From positions 1 to 39,273 of the forward strand of contig JAFGVI010000046.1 in NCBI GenBank assembly GCA_016938065.1: a DNA stretch of 39,273 nt, in the 5' to 3' direction. The translations under genes were made by a program, and so were the position numbers. The notes beneath the pieces are model-generated. The model searched no databases. It saw only the letters and a program-made list of their open reading frames with translations, and was not told the DNA's origin. Of this stretch, positions 1 to 8,627 are shown piece by piece. Position 1 is the first letter of the stretch, and every line of letters begins with the position of its first letter. The DNA is from Deltaproteobacteria bacterium. Lineage in GTDB: Bacteria > Desulfobacterota > Anaeroferrophillalia > Anaeroferrophillales > Tharpellaceae.

Positions 1-1533
1 AAAGGCGAGAACCCGCATCCCGTTGGCCGAGTACTCCTCATTAATCGCCATGATTTTTTGCCGTTCGCTATCGTCCAAGGGCTCAGTTTTGCCGTTACGA
101 TAGCTCCGGTTGCAGATCTCAAGGATACTGGCAGTCGAGCCCTTAGCCGCCAGGCGGGGGCCGTCGGTAAACTGGCGTACTGAACTCATGCGCATCAGTT
201 CACCGTCAAAGGGAAATTCATGCAGTTTAGGAAATTCTTCATTTTCATTGGGGCTGCGGACATTCAGTTTGGTGCCCAGGGTGATCAGGGCGGCTTCGGT
301 GGGGTCGCCGATCGGATGCCAGGAGGGGTGCTCTTCATCGGGCTCGTGAATTTCGGCATTGGAAGCCAGGGTGGCGACCTGGATAATCAATGTCAAAGCC
401 TGCTTTTCCGCCTCCGCCACCGCTTTGCCACTCTCCTGCTGGAGGTCGCCTCTGGGCTCATAGCCCACCCCCGTAACCTTGTAGGTGGTGTTGTTGAACC
501 AGATCGATTGTACCGTCATTTCGTTTTTGGTCAGGGTCCCGGTTTTGTCGGTGCAGATTACTGTGGTCGCCCCCAGGGTTTCGACCGAGGGTAGACTTTT
601 AACCACCGCCTGGCGGTCGGCCAGCTGGTTGCTGCCGGTCGAGAGGGCGACGGTTACCTGCGCGGGCAGGGCCTGGGGGACCATCGCCATAGCCACACCT
701 AAGGCATAGACCAGGCTCATGTAGAGGGAAAATTCCTGCATGATGCCGAGAATAAAGAGAGCGACACCGATAATCACGACGGCAACGGTCAACTGATTGG
801 CAAGACGGCGCAGCTCTTTCTGCAGGGGGGTCTGGGTAACCCCGGCACTCTCGACCAGACCGGCGATTTTTCCGGTCTCGGTCGCCATGCCGCAAGCCAC
901 CACCACCCCGGTGGCGTTGCCGGTAGCAACCATGGTGCCGGCATAGGCCATATTGATACGGTCGCCGAGAGCCAGATCTCCGCTCAGGGCCGCAACCTCT
1001 TTCTCCTGGGGCACCGATTCGCCGGTCAGGGCGAAATCGCTGGTTTTAAACTCGTGGATTTCAAGCAGGCGGATGTCGGCCGGAACCTTATCTCCGGTTT
1101 CCAGGCGAATGATATCGCCGACCACCAGATTTTCCTGATGAATCTCGACCAGCTGATTGTCGCGCATGACCTTGGCCGGTGAGCGGATCAGGTTTTTCAG
1201 GCGGGCGACAATGCGGCCGGCTTTATTTTCGTGGTGAAAACCGATAACGGCATTGACGATGACGATGATGAAGATGATCGAGCCGTCGCGATAGTTACCG
1301 ATAAGATAGGAGATAACTCCGCCGATTAGCAGAATGATGATGAGCAGCTCTTTAAACTGGGCGAGAAAGAGCAGCCACAAAGGGACTTGCCGTTTTTCCT
1401 GGAGTTCGTTGGGGCCGAACTCCTTAAGGCGGCTTTCGGCCTCGCTGCGGCTGAGACCGGTTGCCGTCGTACCCAGGGCCGTCAGCACTTCATCGATTTC
1501 AAGCTGGTAGTACTCTTGAAGTGGAGCGGCCAT
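1..1533 (-). CDS. P-type cation-transporting ATPase, N-terminal part (cut by window edge)
   Basis: Inner-membrane ion pump driven by ATP through an aspartyl-phosphate intermediate. The frame is open from an ATG at 1533 to base 1, giving 511 residues; the rest lies outside the window. Visible are a cation-ATPase N-terminal region (about 5-75), paired membrane helices near 60-100, the actuator motif TGES with Glu172, membrane helices near 245-300, and the phosphorylation motif DKTGTLT with Asp329. The end corresponds to part of the nucleotide-binding domain. The order matches type II (Ca2+/Na+/H+-like) ATPases, but the M4 motif, normally PEGLP, reads PQALP (Gln287), so the usual ion-binding Glu is absent and the transported ion cannot be named. 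The Shine-Dalgarno is weak (GCAGAGAG directly before the ATG). It is transcribed away from, or after, the efflux operon with a 130-base gap. Confidence 0.95.
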   Translation of the reverse strand, partial: MAAPLQEYYQLEIDEVLTALGTTATGLSRSEAESRLKEFGPNELQEKRQVPLWLLFLAQFKELLIIILLIGGVISYLIGNYRDGSIIFIIVIVNAVIGFHHENKAGRIVARLKNLIRSPAKVMRDNQLVEIHQENLVVGDIIRLETGDKVPADIRLLEIHEFKTSDFALTGESVPQEKEVAALSGDLALGDRINMAYAGTMVATGNATGVVVACGMATETGKIAGLVESAGVTQTPLQKELRRLANQLTVAVVIIGVALFILGIMQEFSLYMSLVYALGVAMAMVPQALPAQVTVALSTGSNQLADRQAVVKSLPSVETLGATTVICTDKTGTLTKNEMTVQSIWFNNTTYKVTGVGYEPRGDLQQESGKAVAEAEKQALTLIIQVATLASNAEIHEPDEEHPSWHPIGDPTEAALITLGTKLNVRSPNENEEFPKLHEFPFDGELMRMSSVRQFTDGPRLAAKGSTASILEICNRSYRNGKTEPLDDSERQKIMAINEEYSANGMRVLAF

Positions 1534-1600
1534 CTCTCTGCCATACCGTCTGTACTGTTGTCTGCCGGTTGCTCGGCGCATTGGTCTTTCAGTAGTGGAG

Positions 1601-1614
1601 TATCAGTGCTGATA
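1601..1614. promoter_or_regulatory. Perfect palindrome upstream of the P-type ATPase gene; candidate operator
   Basis: TATCAGTGCTGATA is a perfect inverted repeat with 6-bp arms and a 2-bp centre. It lies about 70 bases upstream of the ATPase start codon in the 132-base gap between the ATPase and the outer-membrane channel gene. Position and symmetry suit a repressor site, but no cognate regulator is identified and no clear -35/-10 pair is visible around it, so this is only a candidate. Confidence 0.3.
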
Positions 1615-1665
1615 AACGAATGCTAATACAAAATACCGGCTTTGGCAAGAGCATAAAAAACGGGA

Positions 1666-3168
1666 CTACTTTTTTTCAGATTTATTGCTCGCCAGCCCGA
1701 CGGCATCGGAGTCGGTCCAGCCGCCGCCCAGAGCCTTGTAGAGGCGAATCAGGTTGGTGGTGACCATACCATTGCTCTGGGCCAGCTCATCCCGGAATAA
1801 AAGTAGCGAGCGTTGGGCTTCAAGGACATTGCTGAAATCAACCAGGCCTGCCTGGTACTGGTCCCGGGCCAGCAGGTCGGCCCTTTGGGCCGAGGCGGTA
1901 GCCTGGGTCAGGGCTTCCCGCCGCTGTTGCTCTTTAGCGTAGGCTACCAGGGCGTTTTCCACTTCTTCCAGAGCTTGGAGCACGGTGTTTTCGTAGTTGA
2001 TCAGGGCCTGTTCCTGACGGGCGTTTTGTACCTGAATGTTCTGCCGAATGGCACCGGCATCAAAAATATTCCAGGAGAAGCTTGGTCCAATATTCCAGCT
2101 GCGACTGGCCCACTGCCAGAGCTTCCCGGCAGAAATGGATTCAAGCCCGATGCTGCCGCTCAAAGTGAATTTCGGGTAGAGATCTGCAGTAGCCACCCCG
2201 ATGCGGGCGCTGGCGGCCGCGAGATTGCGTTCAGCCCGACGGATGTCGGGTCGGTGGCGCAGGGTTTCAGCCGGAATGCCTACGGCCAGAGAGAGCGGGA
2301 TTGCCGGGATGGCTTTTTCCTCGGCCAGTTCCGGGTGTACTTCTCCCGGATTTTTGCCGAGCAGGACCGCCAGCCGATTTTTGGCTGCTTCCAGGCCGGT
2401 CTGCAGCCCGGGGATCTGGGAGCGGGAGTGTTCGAGGTTGTAGAGGGATTGTTCCAGGGCCAGGGCATCGATGAGTCCGGCATTATGCAGGGAAAGATTC
2501 AGTTCATAGGTCTCCTGTTGGACGGCGATATTGTTTCTCGCGGCGGTGAGACGGGCCTGGAAGGTGCGGGCTTCGACGTAGTTGAGTCCGACTTCGGCCA
2601 GAAGGCTCACCAGCACGTCGTGCAGATCTTCCTCGCTGCTCGCAACTTCAGCGTGCGCGGCTTCAAGGGCCCGTCGTCTGCCGCCGAAAATATCCAGCTC
2701 CCAGCCGGCATCAAAGCCGGCCGCATACAGTTTGCTTTCATGGCCCAGGCCATTGTTTTCACTGCTGCGCTGATCGCTAATGGAACCGGTCGCATTGAGC
2801 TTCGGGAAAAGCTCAGCCTGGCTGACTCCCCGCAGGGCCCGGGCTTCACGGATGCGGGCCCGGGCAATTTTAAGTTCCAGATTTCCCGCTACCGCCCTTT
2901 TTTCAAGGCTTTCAAGCTGAGGGTCACCCAGAACCTGCCACCATTGTGACAGGGCTTCAGGCGTCAGCCGGTGGTCGTTAAGCCCCCCCTGCAGGGTTGT
3001 ATGCCACGTCTTCGGGGCTTTGGCTTCGACCCGGACATAGTCGGGCCCTACAGCCAGACATCCGCTCAGAAGCAGGCCGATAACCAGAGCCGCTAGGATT
3101 AATCGGCAACAGCCTCTTTTGTTGCGAAAAAAATTTTGATGAAAGTGTTTGAAAACCGATTTCTGCAT
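1666..3168 (-). CDS. Outer-membrane efflux lipoprotein of the NodT/OprM family
   Basis: Forms the outer-membrane and periplasmic channel of the RND efflux system encoded just upstream, exporting drugs or other toxic compounds from the cell. The 500-residue product starts with a charged stretch and a hydrophobic signal segment (about 22-36) ending in the lipobox LLSGC, with the lipidated cysteine at 37. AVGPDYV just after it is typical of the family. Two outer-membrane efflux (OEP) repeats follow, with the expected helical periodicity; RHRPDIRRAERNL in the middle is the hallmark between repeats. Length is normal for the family (450-500). It is the last gene of the operon, 85 bases after the pump gene. 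The ATG at 3168 is followed by the only signal sequence, which supports this start. Confidence 0.95.
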   Translation of the reverse strand: MQKSVFKHFHQNFFRNKRGCCRLILAALVIGLLLSGCLAVGPDYVRVEAKAPKTWHTTLQGGLNDHRLTPEALSQWWQVLGDPQLESLEKRAVAGNLELKIARARIREARALRGVSQAELFPKLNATGSISDQRSSENNGLGHESKLYAAGFDAGWELDIFGGRRRALEAAHAEVASSEEDLHDVLVSLLAEVGLNYVEARTFQARLTAARNNIAVQQETYELNLSLHNAGLIDALALEQSLYNLEHSRSQIPGLQTGLEAAKNRLAVLLGKNPGEVHPELAEEKAIPAIPLSLAVGIPAETLRHRPDIRRAERNLAAASARIGVATADLYPKFTLSGSIGLESISAGKLWQWASRSWNIGPSFSWNIFDAGAIRQNIQVQNARQEQALINYENTVLQALEEVENALVAYAKEQQRREALTQATASAQRADLLARDQYQAGLVDFSNVLEAQRSLLLFRDELAQSNGMVTTNLIRLYKALGGGWTDSDAVGLASNKSEKK

Positions 3169-3253
3169 GGTCGCGTATCCTGAATTATGGCTGTCCGCCG
3201 GCCTTTTTCGATTGTGAAAACCCTTAGGTTCGCTCTTGCTATTATGTAAAGCG

Positions 3254-6200
3254 TCACTCTTTGCTTTTGTTGATTGTATCGAGCGGCGAGGCTTGCTTAT
3301 TCTCCTTTTTCCCGCCGGTTCTCCATGAGTGTCCTCTTTCTCGCGCCTGTTGAAAAAGGTAGTAGAGTAACGGGATCAGGAAAATGCCGAGCATGGTGGA
3401 GGCAAGCATGCCGGAAAAGACGGTGATGCCGATGGCCCGGCGACTGCCGGCCCCGGCACCGATAGCGATCACCATGGGGGCGACCCCCAGGATAAAGGTG
3501 AAAGCGGTCATCAGTACCGGTCGAAAACGGATTTTTGCGCCCTCAATGGCGGCCTCGTAAATGGATAAACCCTGTTCCCGCTGGTCCTTGGAAAACTCGA
3601 CGATGAGGATGGCGTTTTTGGCCGACAGCCCTACCAGCAGGACCAGTCCGATTTGAGCGTAGATACTTAAGGACATCTGGGCTATCCATAAGCCGAATAA
3701 GGCTCCCAGAGTGCCCACCGGGATCGACAGAATGATCGAGAGCGGGATATTCCAGCTTTCATACTGTCCCACCAGAAAAAGGTAGCCAAAGAGCATGGCC
3801 AGGCCGAAGAGCACAATTACCTGGCCGCCGGCATCCTGCTCCTGCAGGGAGATAGATGACCAGTCATAGGCGTAACCCGAGGGTAATATTCTGGCGGCCA
3901 GGCGCTCCATGGCCGCCATCGCCTGGCCTGAGGCAAAACCGGGCGCGGCGCTGCCGTTAAAGGTGGCGCTGGCATACTGGTTGTAGCGATTAACCGTCTG
4001 TGGTCCCAGAATCGTGGACAGGGTTGCCAGGCTGGTCATGGGAACCATATTCCCATCATCACTGCGGACGTAGAGCCGTTGAATGTCCGCGAGAGCGTCG
4101 CGATAGGGAGCTTCGGCCTGAACCTTGACCTGATAGGTATGGCCGTGCAGATTGAAGTCATTGACATAGACTGAGCCCAGCTGGGCCTGCAGGGTGGAAA
4201 AGATGCGGCTGATGGGAACCTGCAGATATTCCGCCCGGGTACGGTCAATGTTGATGAATATCTGTGGTGTATTGGCGGTGTAGGCGGAAAAGACCCGCTT
4301 CAGGGCCGGGTCCTGGTTGGCGGCGATCATCAGAGCCATGGTCACTCCGAAAAGTTCCTGGGGACTCTGGCCTTCCAGAGCCAGCAGGCGGAAATCAAAA
4401 CCGCCGGTACTGCCCAGACCCCTGATCGGCGGAGGGGCGAAGGCAAAACTGTTGGCGGTGGTGATGGCTGCCAGTTTTCTCTGAATCAGACCGAGAATGG
4501 CTTCCAGCTGCTGATCGGGTGCGCGGCGCTGATCCCAGGGCGTCAGGATGACGACTCCGAGACCGACATTATCCGCATCACCGCTGAGCAGACTGAAACC
4601 ATTGACCCCGATAACATCCTGTACCCCGCTGATTTCTTTAATTTCTCCTGTGATCCTTTCCATGACCTGGCCGGTACGTCCCAGGGAGGCAGCTTCCGGA
4701 AGCTGGACATTGACGAATAAATAGCCCTGATCCTCATCGGGCAGAAAGCTGGTGGGGCGGGTGTTGAAAAAATACCAGGTGCCGCCGATAACGGTGACAA
4801 AAAGGAGTAAGCCGATGACCAGGCGGCGGATCAGAAAAGCCGTGCCGGCCAGATAAAAATTGCGGGAGCCCTTCAATAACCGGTTAAACCAGGCCAGAGG
4901 ACCCCGACTGACAACCCGGGGTTTGCGCAGGAGAACAGCACACATGGCCGGGCTCAGGGTCAGGGCGCAAAGGGTCGAGATCAGGACCGCAGTGCAGATT
5001 GTGACCGAAAACTGTTTGTAGAGTTCGCCGGTAATCCCGGGCATGAATCCCACCGGGACAAAGACGGCCAGGAGAACCAGGGTCGTGGCAATAACCGGGC
5101 CGGTGACCTGCTTCATGGAGCGTATGGCCGCCTCTTTGGGGGGCAAATCCTCATCCTGCATCAGGCGGCAGACATTTTCGACCACGACGATCGCATCATC
5201 AACCACAACGCCAATGGCCATAATCAGGGCAAAGAGGGAGATGGTGTTGGCATTGTAGCCTAAGGCCAGCAGCACGGCAAAGGTGCCGATGAGTGAAACC
5301 GGAATCGTAACTGTGGGAACCAGCGTGGCCCGCCAATCCTGAAGGAAGACATAGTTCACCAGCAGCACCAGCAGGAAGGTGATAGCCAGGGTCCACTCGA
5401 TTTCATGGATGGCGGCCGAGACATACTTGGTGGTGTCGAGGATTACCTGATACTCTACATCATCAGGCATCCGTTGTTTGAGTCGTTCAAGTTCTTCGCG
5501 AACCTGCTGCATGGTATTCAGGGCATTGGCGCCTGCGGAACGATAGATGGCGATAGTGGCTGCCGGGCTGCCGTTCAAGGTGGACTGGTGACCAAGGGAT
5601 TTGGCGGACAGTTCGACTTTGGCGATATCCCGAACCCGTACCAGCCCGCCTTGCGGGCTCCGCCGGATAACAATATTCTGGTAATCTTCAATATCGCTCA
5701 AGCGGCCCTTGGCCTGCAGGCTATACTGAACCTGTTGACCGGCGGCCACCGGCTCACTGCCGATAGATCCGACGGCAGCCTGAATATTCTGTTGACGAAT
5801 GGCGCCTATTACGTCATCAGCGGTCAGCCCCAGGGCCGTCAGCCTTTCCGGGTTCATCCAAATGCGGATGCTGTATTCCTGCTCGCCAAAGATATAAACA
5901 TCACTGACGCCGCGCAGGCGAACCAGAGCATCTCTGACATTGTCACTGACGTAATTGCTCAAGAAAAGCATATCGCGGCTTTTTTTGGGGGAGAAGAAAC
6001 TGATCGCCGCCATCATATCCGAAGAACGCCGCCTTACGGTAACGCCCTGGGCCACCACCTCTTGGGGCAGTTTGGAGGTGGCCAGTTGAATCCGATTCTG
6101 CAGGTTGACCTGGTCGATGTCAGGGTTGGTTCCTACCGCGAAGGTAACACTGAGGGAATAGGTTCCTGAGCTGGAACAGCTTGATGACATGTAGAGCATA

Positions 6201-6424
6201 TCTTCAACGCCGTTTACCTCTTTTTCGATGGGAGCGGCTACGGTGTCGGCCAACACTTGGGCACTGGCCCCGGGATAGACGGCGGTAACCCGGATCTCCG
6301 GCGGGGTGATCTGGGGATATTGGGCGACCGGAATGCTGTAGAGGGAGATCAATCCGGCGATCATGATGACAATCGAGACCACTGCCGCCAACCGGGGCCG
6401 GTTGATAAAAATCTGTGAAAACAT
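3254..6424 (-). CDS. RND efflux pump inner-membrane transporter, HAE1 (AcrB/MexB) family
   Basis: Proton-driven drug antiporter that captures substrates in the periplasm and inner membrane and passes them to the outer-membrane channel. At 1056 residues it has the usual length. The N-terminus (FINRPRLA, then a membrane helix) is that of HAE1 pumps. TM4 contains [13 protein letters not shown] with the proton-relay pair Asp409/Asp410 (Asp407/Asp408 in E. coli AcrB), and TM10 has [10 protein letters not shown] with Lys936 (AcrB Lys940). Two large periplasmic loops and the C-terminal GVAPMV helix are intact, so the pump looks functional. The start codon lies three bases after the adaptor stop (TAG-GAT-ATG), with GGAG inside the adaptor 3' end as ribosome-binding site, indicating translational coupling. 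Confidence 0.97.
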   Translation of the reverse strand: MFSQIFINRPRLAAVVSIVIMIAGLISLYSIPVAQYPQITPPEIRVTAVYPGASAQVLADTVAAPIEKEVNGVEDMLYMSSSCSSSGTYSLSVTFAVGTNPDIDQVNLQNRIQLATSKLPQEVVAQGVTVRRRSSDMMAAISFFSPKKSRDMLFLSNYVSDNVRDALVRLRGVSDVYIFGEQEYSIRIWMNPERLTALGLTADDVIGAIRQQNIQAAVGSIGSEPVAAGQQVQYSLQAKGRLSDIEDYQNIVIRRSPQGGLVRVRDIAKVELSAKSLGHQSTLNGSPAATIAIYRSAGANALNTMQQVREELERLKQRMPDDVEYQVILDTTKYVSAAIHEIEWTLAITFLLVLLVNYVFLQDWRATLVPTVTIPVSLIGTFAVLLALGYNANTISLFALIMAIGVVVDDAIVVVENVCRLMQDEDLPPKEAAIRSMKQVTGPVIATTLVLLAVFVPVGFMPGITGELYKQFSVTICTAVLISTLCALTLSPAMCAVLLRKPRVVSRGPLAWFNRLLKGSRNFYLAGTAFLIRRLVIGLLLFVTVIGGTWYFFNTRPTSFLPDEDQGYLFVNVQLPEAASLGRTGQVMERITGEIKEISGVQDVIGVNGFSLLSGDADNVGLGVVILTPWDQRRAPDQQLEAILGLIQRKLAAITTANSFAFAPPPIRGLGSTGGFDFRLLALEGQSPQELFGVTMALMIAANQDPALKRVFSAYTANTPQIFINIDRTRAEYLQVPISRIFSTLQAQLGSVYVNDFNLHGHTYQVKVQAEAPYRDALADIQRLYVRSDDGNMVPMTSLATLSTILGPQTVNRYNQYASATFNGSAAPGFASGQAMAAMERLAARILPSGYAYDWSSISLQEQDAGGQVIVLFGLAMLFGYLFLVGQYESWNIPLSIILSIPVGTLGALFGLWIAQMSLSIYAQIGLVLLVGLSAKNAILIVEFSKDQREQGLSIYEAAIEGAKIRFRPVLMTAFTFILGVAPMVIAIGAGAGSRRAIGITVFSGMLASTMLGIFLIPLLYYLFQQARERGHSWRTGGKKENKQASPLDTINKSKE

Positions 6425-6427
6425 ATC

Positions 6428-7675
6428 CTACTGCTCCTTGGTACCGGCTGTTGGTTGGCCGCTGTCGATCTGCACGCTCTGCCCCGGTTTGACTTTCTGG
6501 ATGCCCTCGATGATGACTTTATCTCCGGCTTTAAGCCCTGAGGTCACCGCCCAATAGCCGTTTAGCTCCACCCCGGTGGTGATGGGACGGAGTGTCACCT
6601 TGTTCTGGTCATCAACCATCAGGACAGTGCTGCCCTGTTGGTTGACGATGATGGCGGCCTGGGGCACAACCGGCAGGGGATTGGGCTGGGCCCAGCTGAT
6701 CAGCACGGTTACATACTGGCCCGGCAACAGCAGCTCATTATGATTGTCGAATCGGGCCCAAACCGCAATTGTGCCGGTGCTGATATCAACCTGATTGTCA
6801 ACAAAATCCATCTGGCCGTTCTCTCGGAAGAGCTCTCCGTTTGCCAGCCTGATGTGAGGCTGCAGCAAGGGTTTTCCGCGACCTTTTCCCGCATCATGCA
6901 GAGCCGCCTGGATTGCCGGCAGATCGTTTTCACTGATGGGGTAGATAACCCGAATGGGATCGAGCTGGACGATGCGGGCCAGGGGGCCGGAGGAAAGGTT
7001 TACCAGATTTCCTCTGGTGTAGGCGGTACGACCGATACGGCCGCTGATCGGCGCCTTGATGACGGTATAGTTAAGGTCAAGTTCGGCTTGGACCAGGGTG
7101 GCCTTGGCCTCCTCCAGTTGGGCTCTGGCCAGCAGCTCTCCGGCCACGGCATTGTCCATGTCCGTAGCCCGCACACTTTCGGAGCGGGCGGCCTGCAATC
7201 GCTGCAGCAGTCGGCTGCTTTTTTGCAGGGTGGCCTCAGCCTGGGTAACCTGGGCCCTGCAGACTTTGACTTTGGCATCGTAGGGCGCGGATTCGATGAT
7301 ATAGAGCACATCGCCGGCGGTGATGCTGTCGCCTTCGTTGAATTTTACCTGTTCGATAAAACCTTCGACCCGGGCGCGCAGGTCAACATACTGGATCGCT
7401 TCAACATGCCCCACATATTCCGTCGCTGGATTTACATCGATTTCGCTGATGGTGGCGAGTTTAACCAGCGGCAGAGGCCCGGCTTTCGGAGCCGGAGGGG
7501 CGGCAAACAGGGGCTGGGCCCAAAAAACAAGAAACAGCATCATGATCAGGAAGCGGAGACAACTAACCCTGGTGCCGGTGGGAACGTGGGTTGACCGCCA
7601 AGGAAGAAAACAGGCTGCGCAAGAGAGTGAAGATATTTCGTTTTGGTAAAAAAAGGAACGGATTTTCCTGGTCAT
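6428..7675 (-). CDS. RND efflux periplasmic adaptor (membrane fusion protein, AcrA/MexA-like)
   Basis: Links the inner-membrane pump to the outer-membrane channel across the periplasm. The product has the family order: a hydrophobic export segment (LFLVFWAQPLFA), a barrel-sandwich half (YVGHVEAIQYVDLRARVEGFI), a helical hairpin rich in Ala, Gln and Glu, the second lipoyl half (APISGRIGRT), then beta-barrel and membrane-proximal domains (GQYVTV, LKAGDKVI). The frame extends to an ATG at 7726, but that codon has no ribosome-binding site. The ATG at 7675 has GGAG ten bases upstream and gives 415 residues. Even so about 44 residues precede the hydrophobic core, so a still later start at the double Met near 7540 cannot be excluded. 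It is the first gene of the operon and diverges from the TetR gene. Confidence 0.93.
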   Translation of the reverse strand: MTRKIRSFFYQNEISSLSCAACFLPWRSTHVPTGTRVSCLRFLIMMLFLVFWAQPLFAAPPAPKAGPLPLVKLATISEIDVNPATEYVGHVEAIQYVDLRARVEGFIEQVKFNEGDSITAGDVLYIIESAPYDAKVKVCRAQVTQAEATLQKSSRLLQRLQAARSESVRATDMDNAVAGELLARAQLEEAKATLVQAELDLNYTVIKAPISGRIGRTAYTRGNLVNLSSGPLARIVQLDPIRVIYPISENDLPAIQAALHDAGKGRGKPLLQPHIRLANGELFRENGQMDFVDNQVDISTGTIAVWARFDNHNELLLPGQYVTVLISWAQPNPLPVVPQAAIIVNQQGSTVLMVDDQNKVTLRPITTGVELNGYWAVTSGLKAGDKVIIEGIQKVKPGQSVQIDSGQPTAGTKEQ

Positions 7676-7709
7676 AGTCTTAGCGCTCCAACAGTTTGAT
7701 AAAATATAA

Positions 7710-7737
7710 TTGACATTTTTAAACATAAAAATTAAAT
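7710..7737 (+). promoter_or_regulatory. Candidate sigma-70 promoter of the TetR-family gene
   Basis: TTGACA (7710-7715), a 16-base spacer and TTAAAT (7732-7737) form a plausible plus-strand promoter about 75 bases upstream of the regulator start codon. A transcript from here would begin upstream of the palindrome at 7765-7781, so the same operator could act as a roadblock and give autoregulation. Confidence 0.45.
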
Positions 7738-7757
7738 GCCCGTTTAAGATAAAAGAG

Positions 7758-7786
7758 CAGATAAATAATTGCGCTAATTATGTCAA
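7758..7786 (-). promoter_or_regulatory. Candidate sigma-70 promoter of the efflux operon
   Basis: On the minus strand a perfect -35 box TTGACA (7786-7781) is followed after 17 bases by TATCTG (7763-7758), which matches the -10 consensus at only three positions. The start codon of the adaptor lies about 80 bases further on. The -35 match and ideal spacing make this the best promoter candidate, though the weak -10 lowers confidence. Confidence 0.5.
7765..7781. promoter_or_regulatory. Candidate TetR-family operator in the divergent efflux/regulator promoter region
   Basis: ATAATT-GCGCT-AATTAT is an inverted repeat with perfect 6-bp arms around a 5-bp centre. It fills the spacer between the candidate -35 and -10 boxes of the minus-strand efflux promoter, so a bound dimer would block RNA polymerase. 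The divergent TetR gene starts 30 bases away, the classical layout for local repression. The arms are AT-only in an AT-rich gap, so chance symmetry is possible. Confidence 0.5.
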
Positions 7787-7810
7787 GGGAAAAAGGAGGG
7801 GGTTCAAAAA

Positions 7811-8446
7811 ATGTCCCAGAGAAAAGATGGGATTGAAAAACGCCGATTACTTTTAGCTTCAGCTTGTCAGGTCTTTGCGGAAAAAGGCTACCGTGCTGCC
7901 AGTGTGGCGGATATCTGCCGCCGGGCCGGGGCCAATGTCGCGGCCGTCAACTACTATTTTGGTGATAAAGCCACTCTCTATGCTGAAGCCTGGCAGGAAG
8001 CTTACGGGAAATATGTGGGGGCGGAATTGTCCGAGGCTGAAGGTCTTGCCCCGGAAGAGCAGTTAAGGCTTTATGTTCATTTTTTGATAAGAAATTTTAC
8101 GGAGCAGGGAAGTCAAGGTGAGTTTACCAGGCTGTACCTTATGGAGCTGGCCAACCCCACCGGCTTGATCTCCGATCTCTGGCACAAGTTGATTGAGCCT
8201 CGGCGTCAGATACTGCTGAATATTATCAAAAAAATTATGGGAGCGACATCCAGCAATGAAGAGGTCTTGTTTTGCGAGATCAGCATTATCAACCAATGTC
8301 GCTCCCTTTTGACCATCAGACGCAGTGACCTGGAGTATCTTATGGGGCAGCCCCTCTCTCCGGCGCTCATTAAACGACTGGCCGATCATATCGCCGGTTT
8401 TTCCCTGGCCGGGATCAAGGCGGTAGCGGAAAAGCGGAGCCGCTGA
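7811..8446 (+). CDS. TetR-family transcriptional repressor, CerR/YbiH-like, probably controls the efflux operon
   Basis: A DNA-binding dimer that likely represses the divergent RND operon and is released by a pump substrate. Residues about 13-59 form the TetR helix-turn-helix (RRLLLASACQVFAEKGY, then VADICRRAGANVAAVNYYFGDKATLY). The NVAAVNYYF recognition-helix region resembles the CerR/YbiH subgroup, and the all-helical ligand domain (DUF1956-like) fills the remaining 150 residues. The 211-residue length is typical. AGGAGG at 7794-7799 lies 11 bases before the ATG. Role assignment rests on divergence from the pump and the palindrome between them; the ligand cannot be read from the sequence. 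Confidence 0.92.
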   Translation: MSQRKDGIEKRRLLLASACQVFAEKGYRAASVADICRRAGANVAAVNYYFGDKATLYAEAWQEAYGKYVGAELSEAEGLAPEEQLRLYVHFLIRNFTEQGSQGEFTRLYLMELANPTGLISDLWHKLIEPRRQILLNIIKKIMGATSSNEEVLFCEISIINQCRSLLTIRRSDLEYLMGQPLSPALIKRLADHIAGFSLAGIKAVAEKRSR

Positions 8447-8528
8447 AAATATTTTAGATAGTTGATGGTGCGAGCTTTCTATGAGTCCTTACGAGCCAGG
8501 TCGCTTTGGACGGTAGAGGCAAAATAAA

Positions 8529-8558
8529 TTGCCCCCATTACTTAATCAATGTTATAAG
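8529..8558 (+). promoter_or_regulatory. Candidate promoter for the ABC-F gene, upstream of a terminator hairpin
   Basis: TTGCCC (8529-8534), an 18-base spacer and TATAAG (8553-8558) make a reasonable sigma-70-like promoter. Transcription would start near 8565, just before the terminator at 8574-8602 and about 60 bases before the ABC-F start codon. There is no room for another full promoter between the hairpin and the gene. Confidence 0.35.
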
Positions 8559-8573
8559 CCCAGTTCTCTCTTG

Positions 8574-8602
8574 CCACAGGAACCTTCCCTGTGGTTTTTT
8601 TT
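8574..8602 (+). terminator. Intrinsic terminator in the ABC-F leader (possible attenuator)
   Basis: CCACAGG (8574-8580) pairs perfectly with CCTGTGG (8588-8594) across a 7-base loop and is followed by eight T residues (8595-8602), a textbook Rho-independent terminator. It can end the upstream TetR transcript, but it also lies between the only plausible promoter and the ABC-F start codon at 8628, so ABC-F expression would require readthrough. Confidence 0.8.
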
Positions 8603-8627
8603 ATTCGTTTTTAAGGAATTGCAAAAT

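Noticed and set aside
1813-2949. Long plus-strand open frame (378 codons) opposite the outer-membrane channel gene
   Set aside because: It is a mirror frame of a clear NodT/OprM gene; it has no recognisable protein pattern and no ribosome-binding site.
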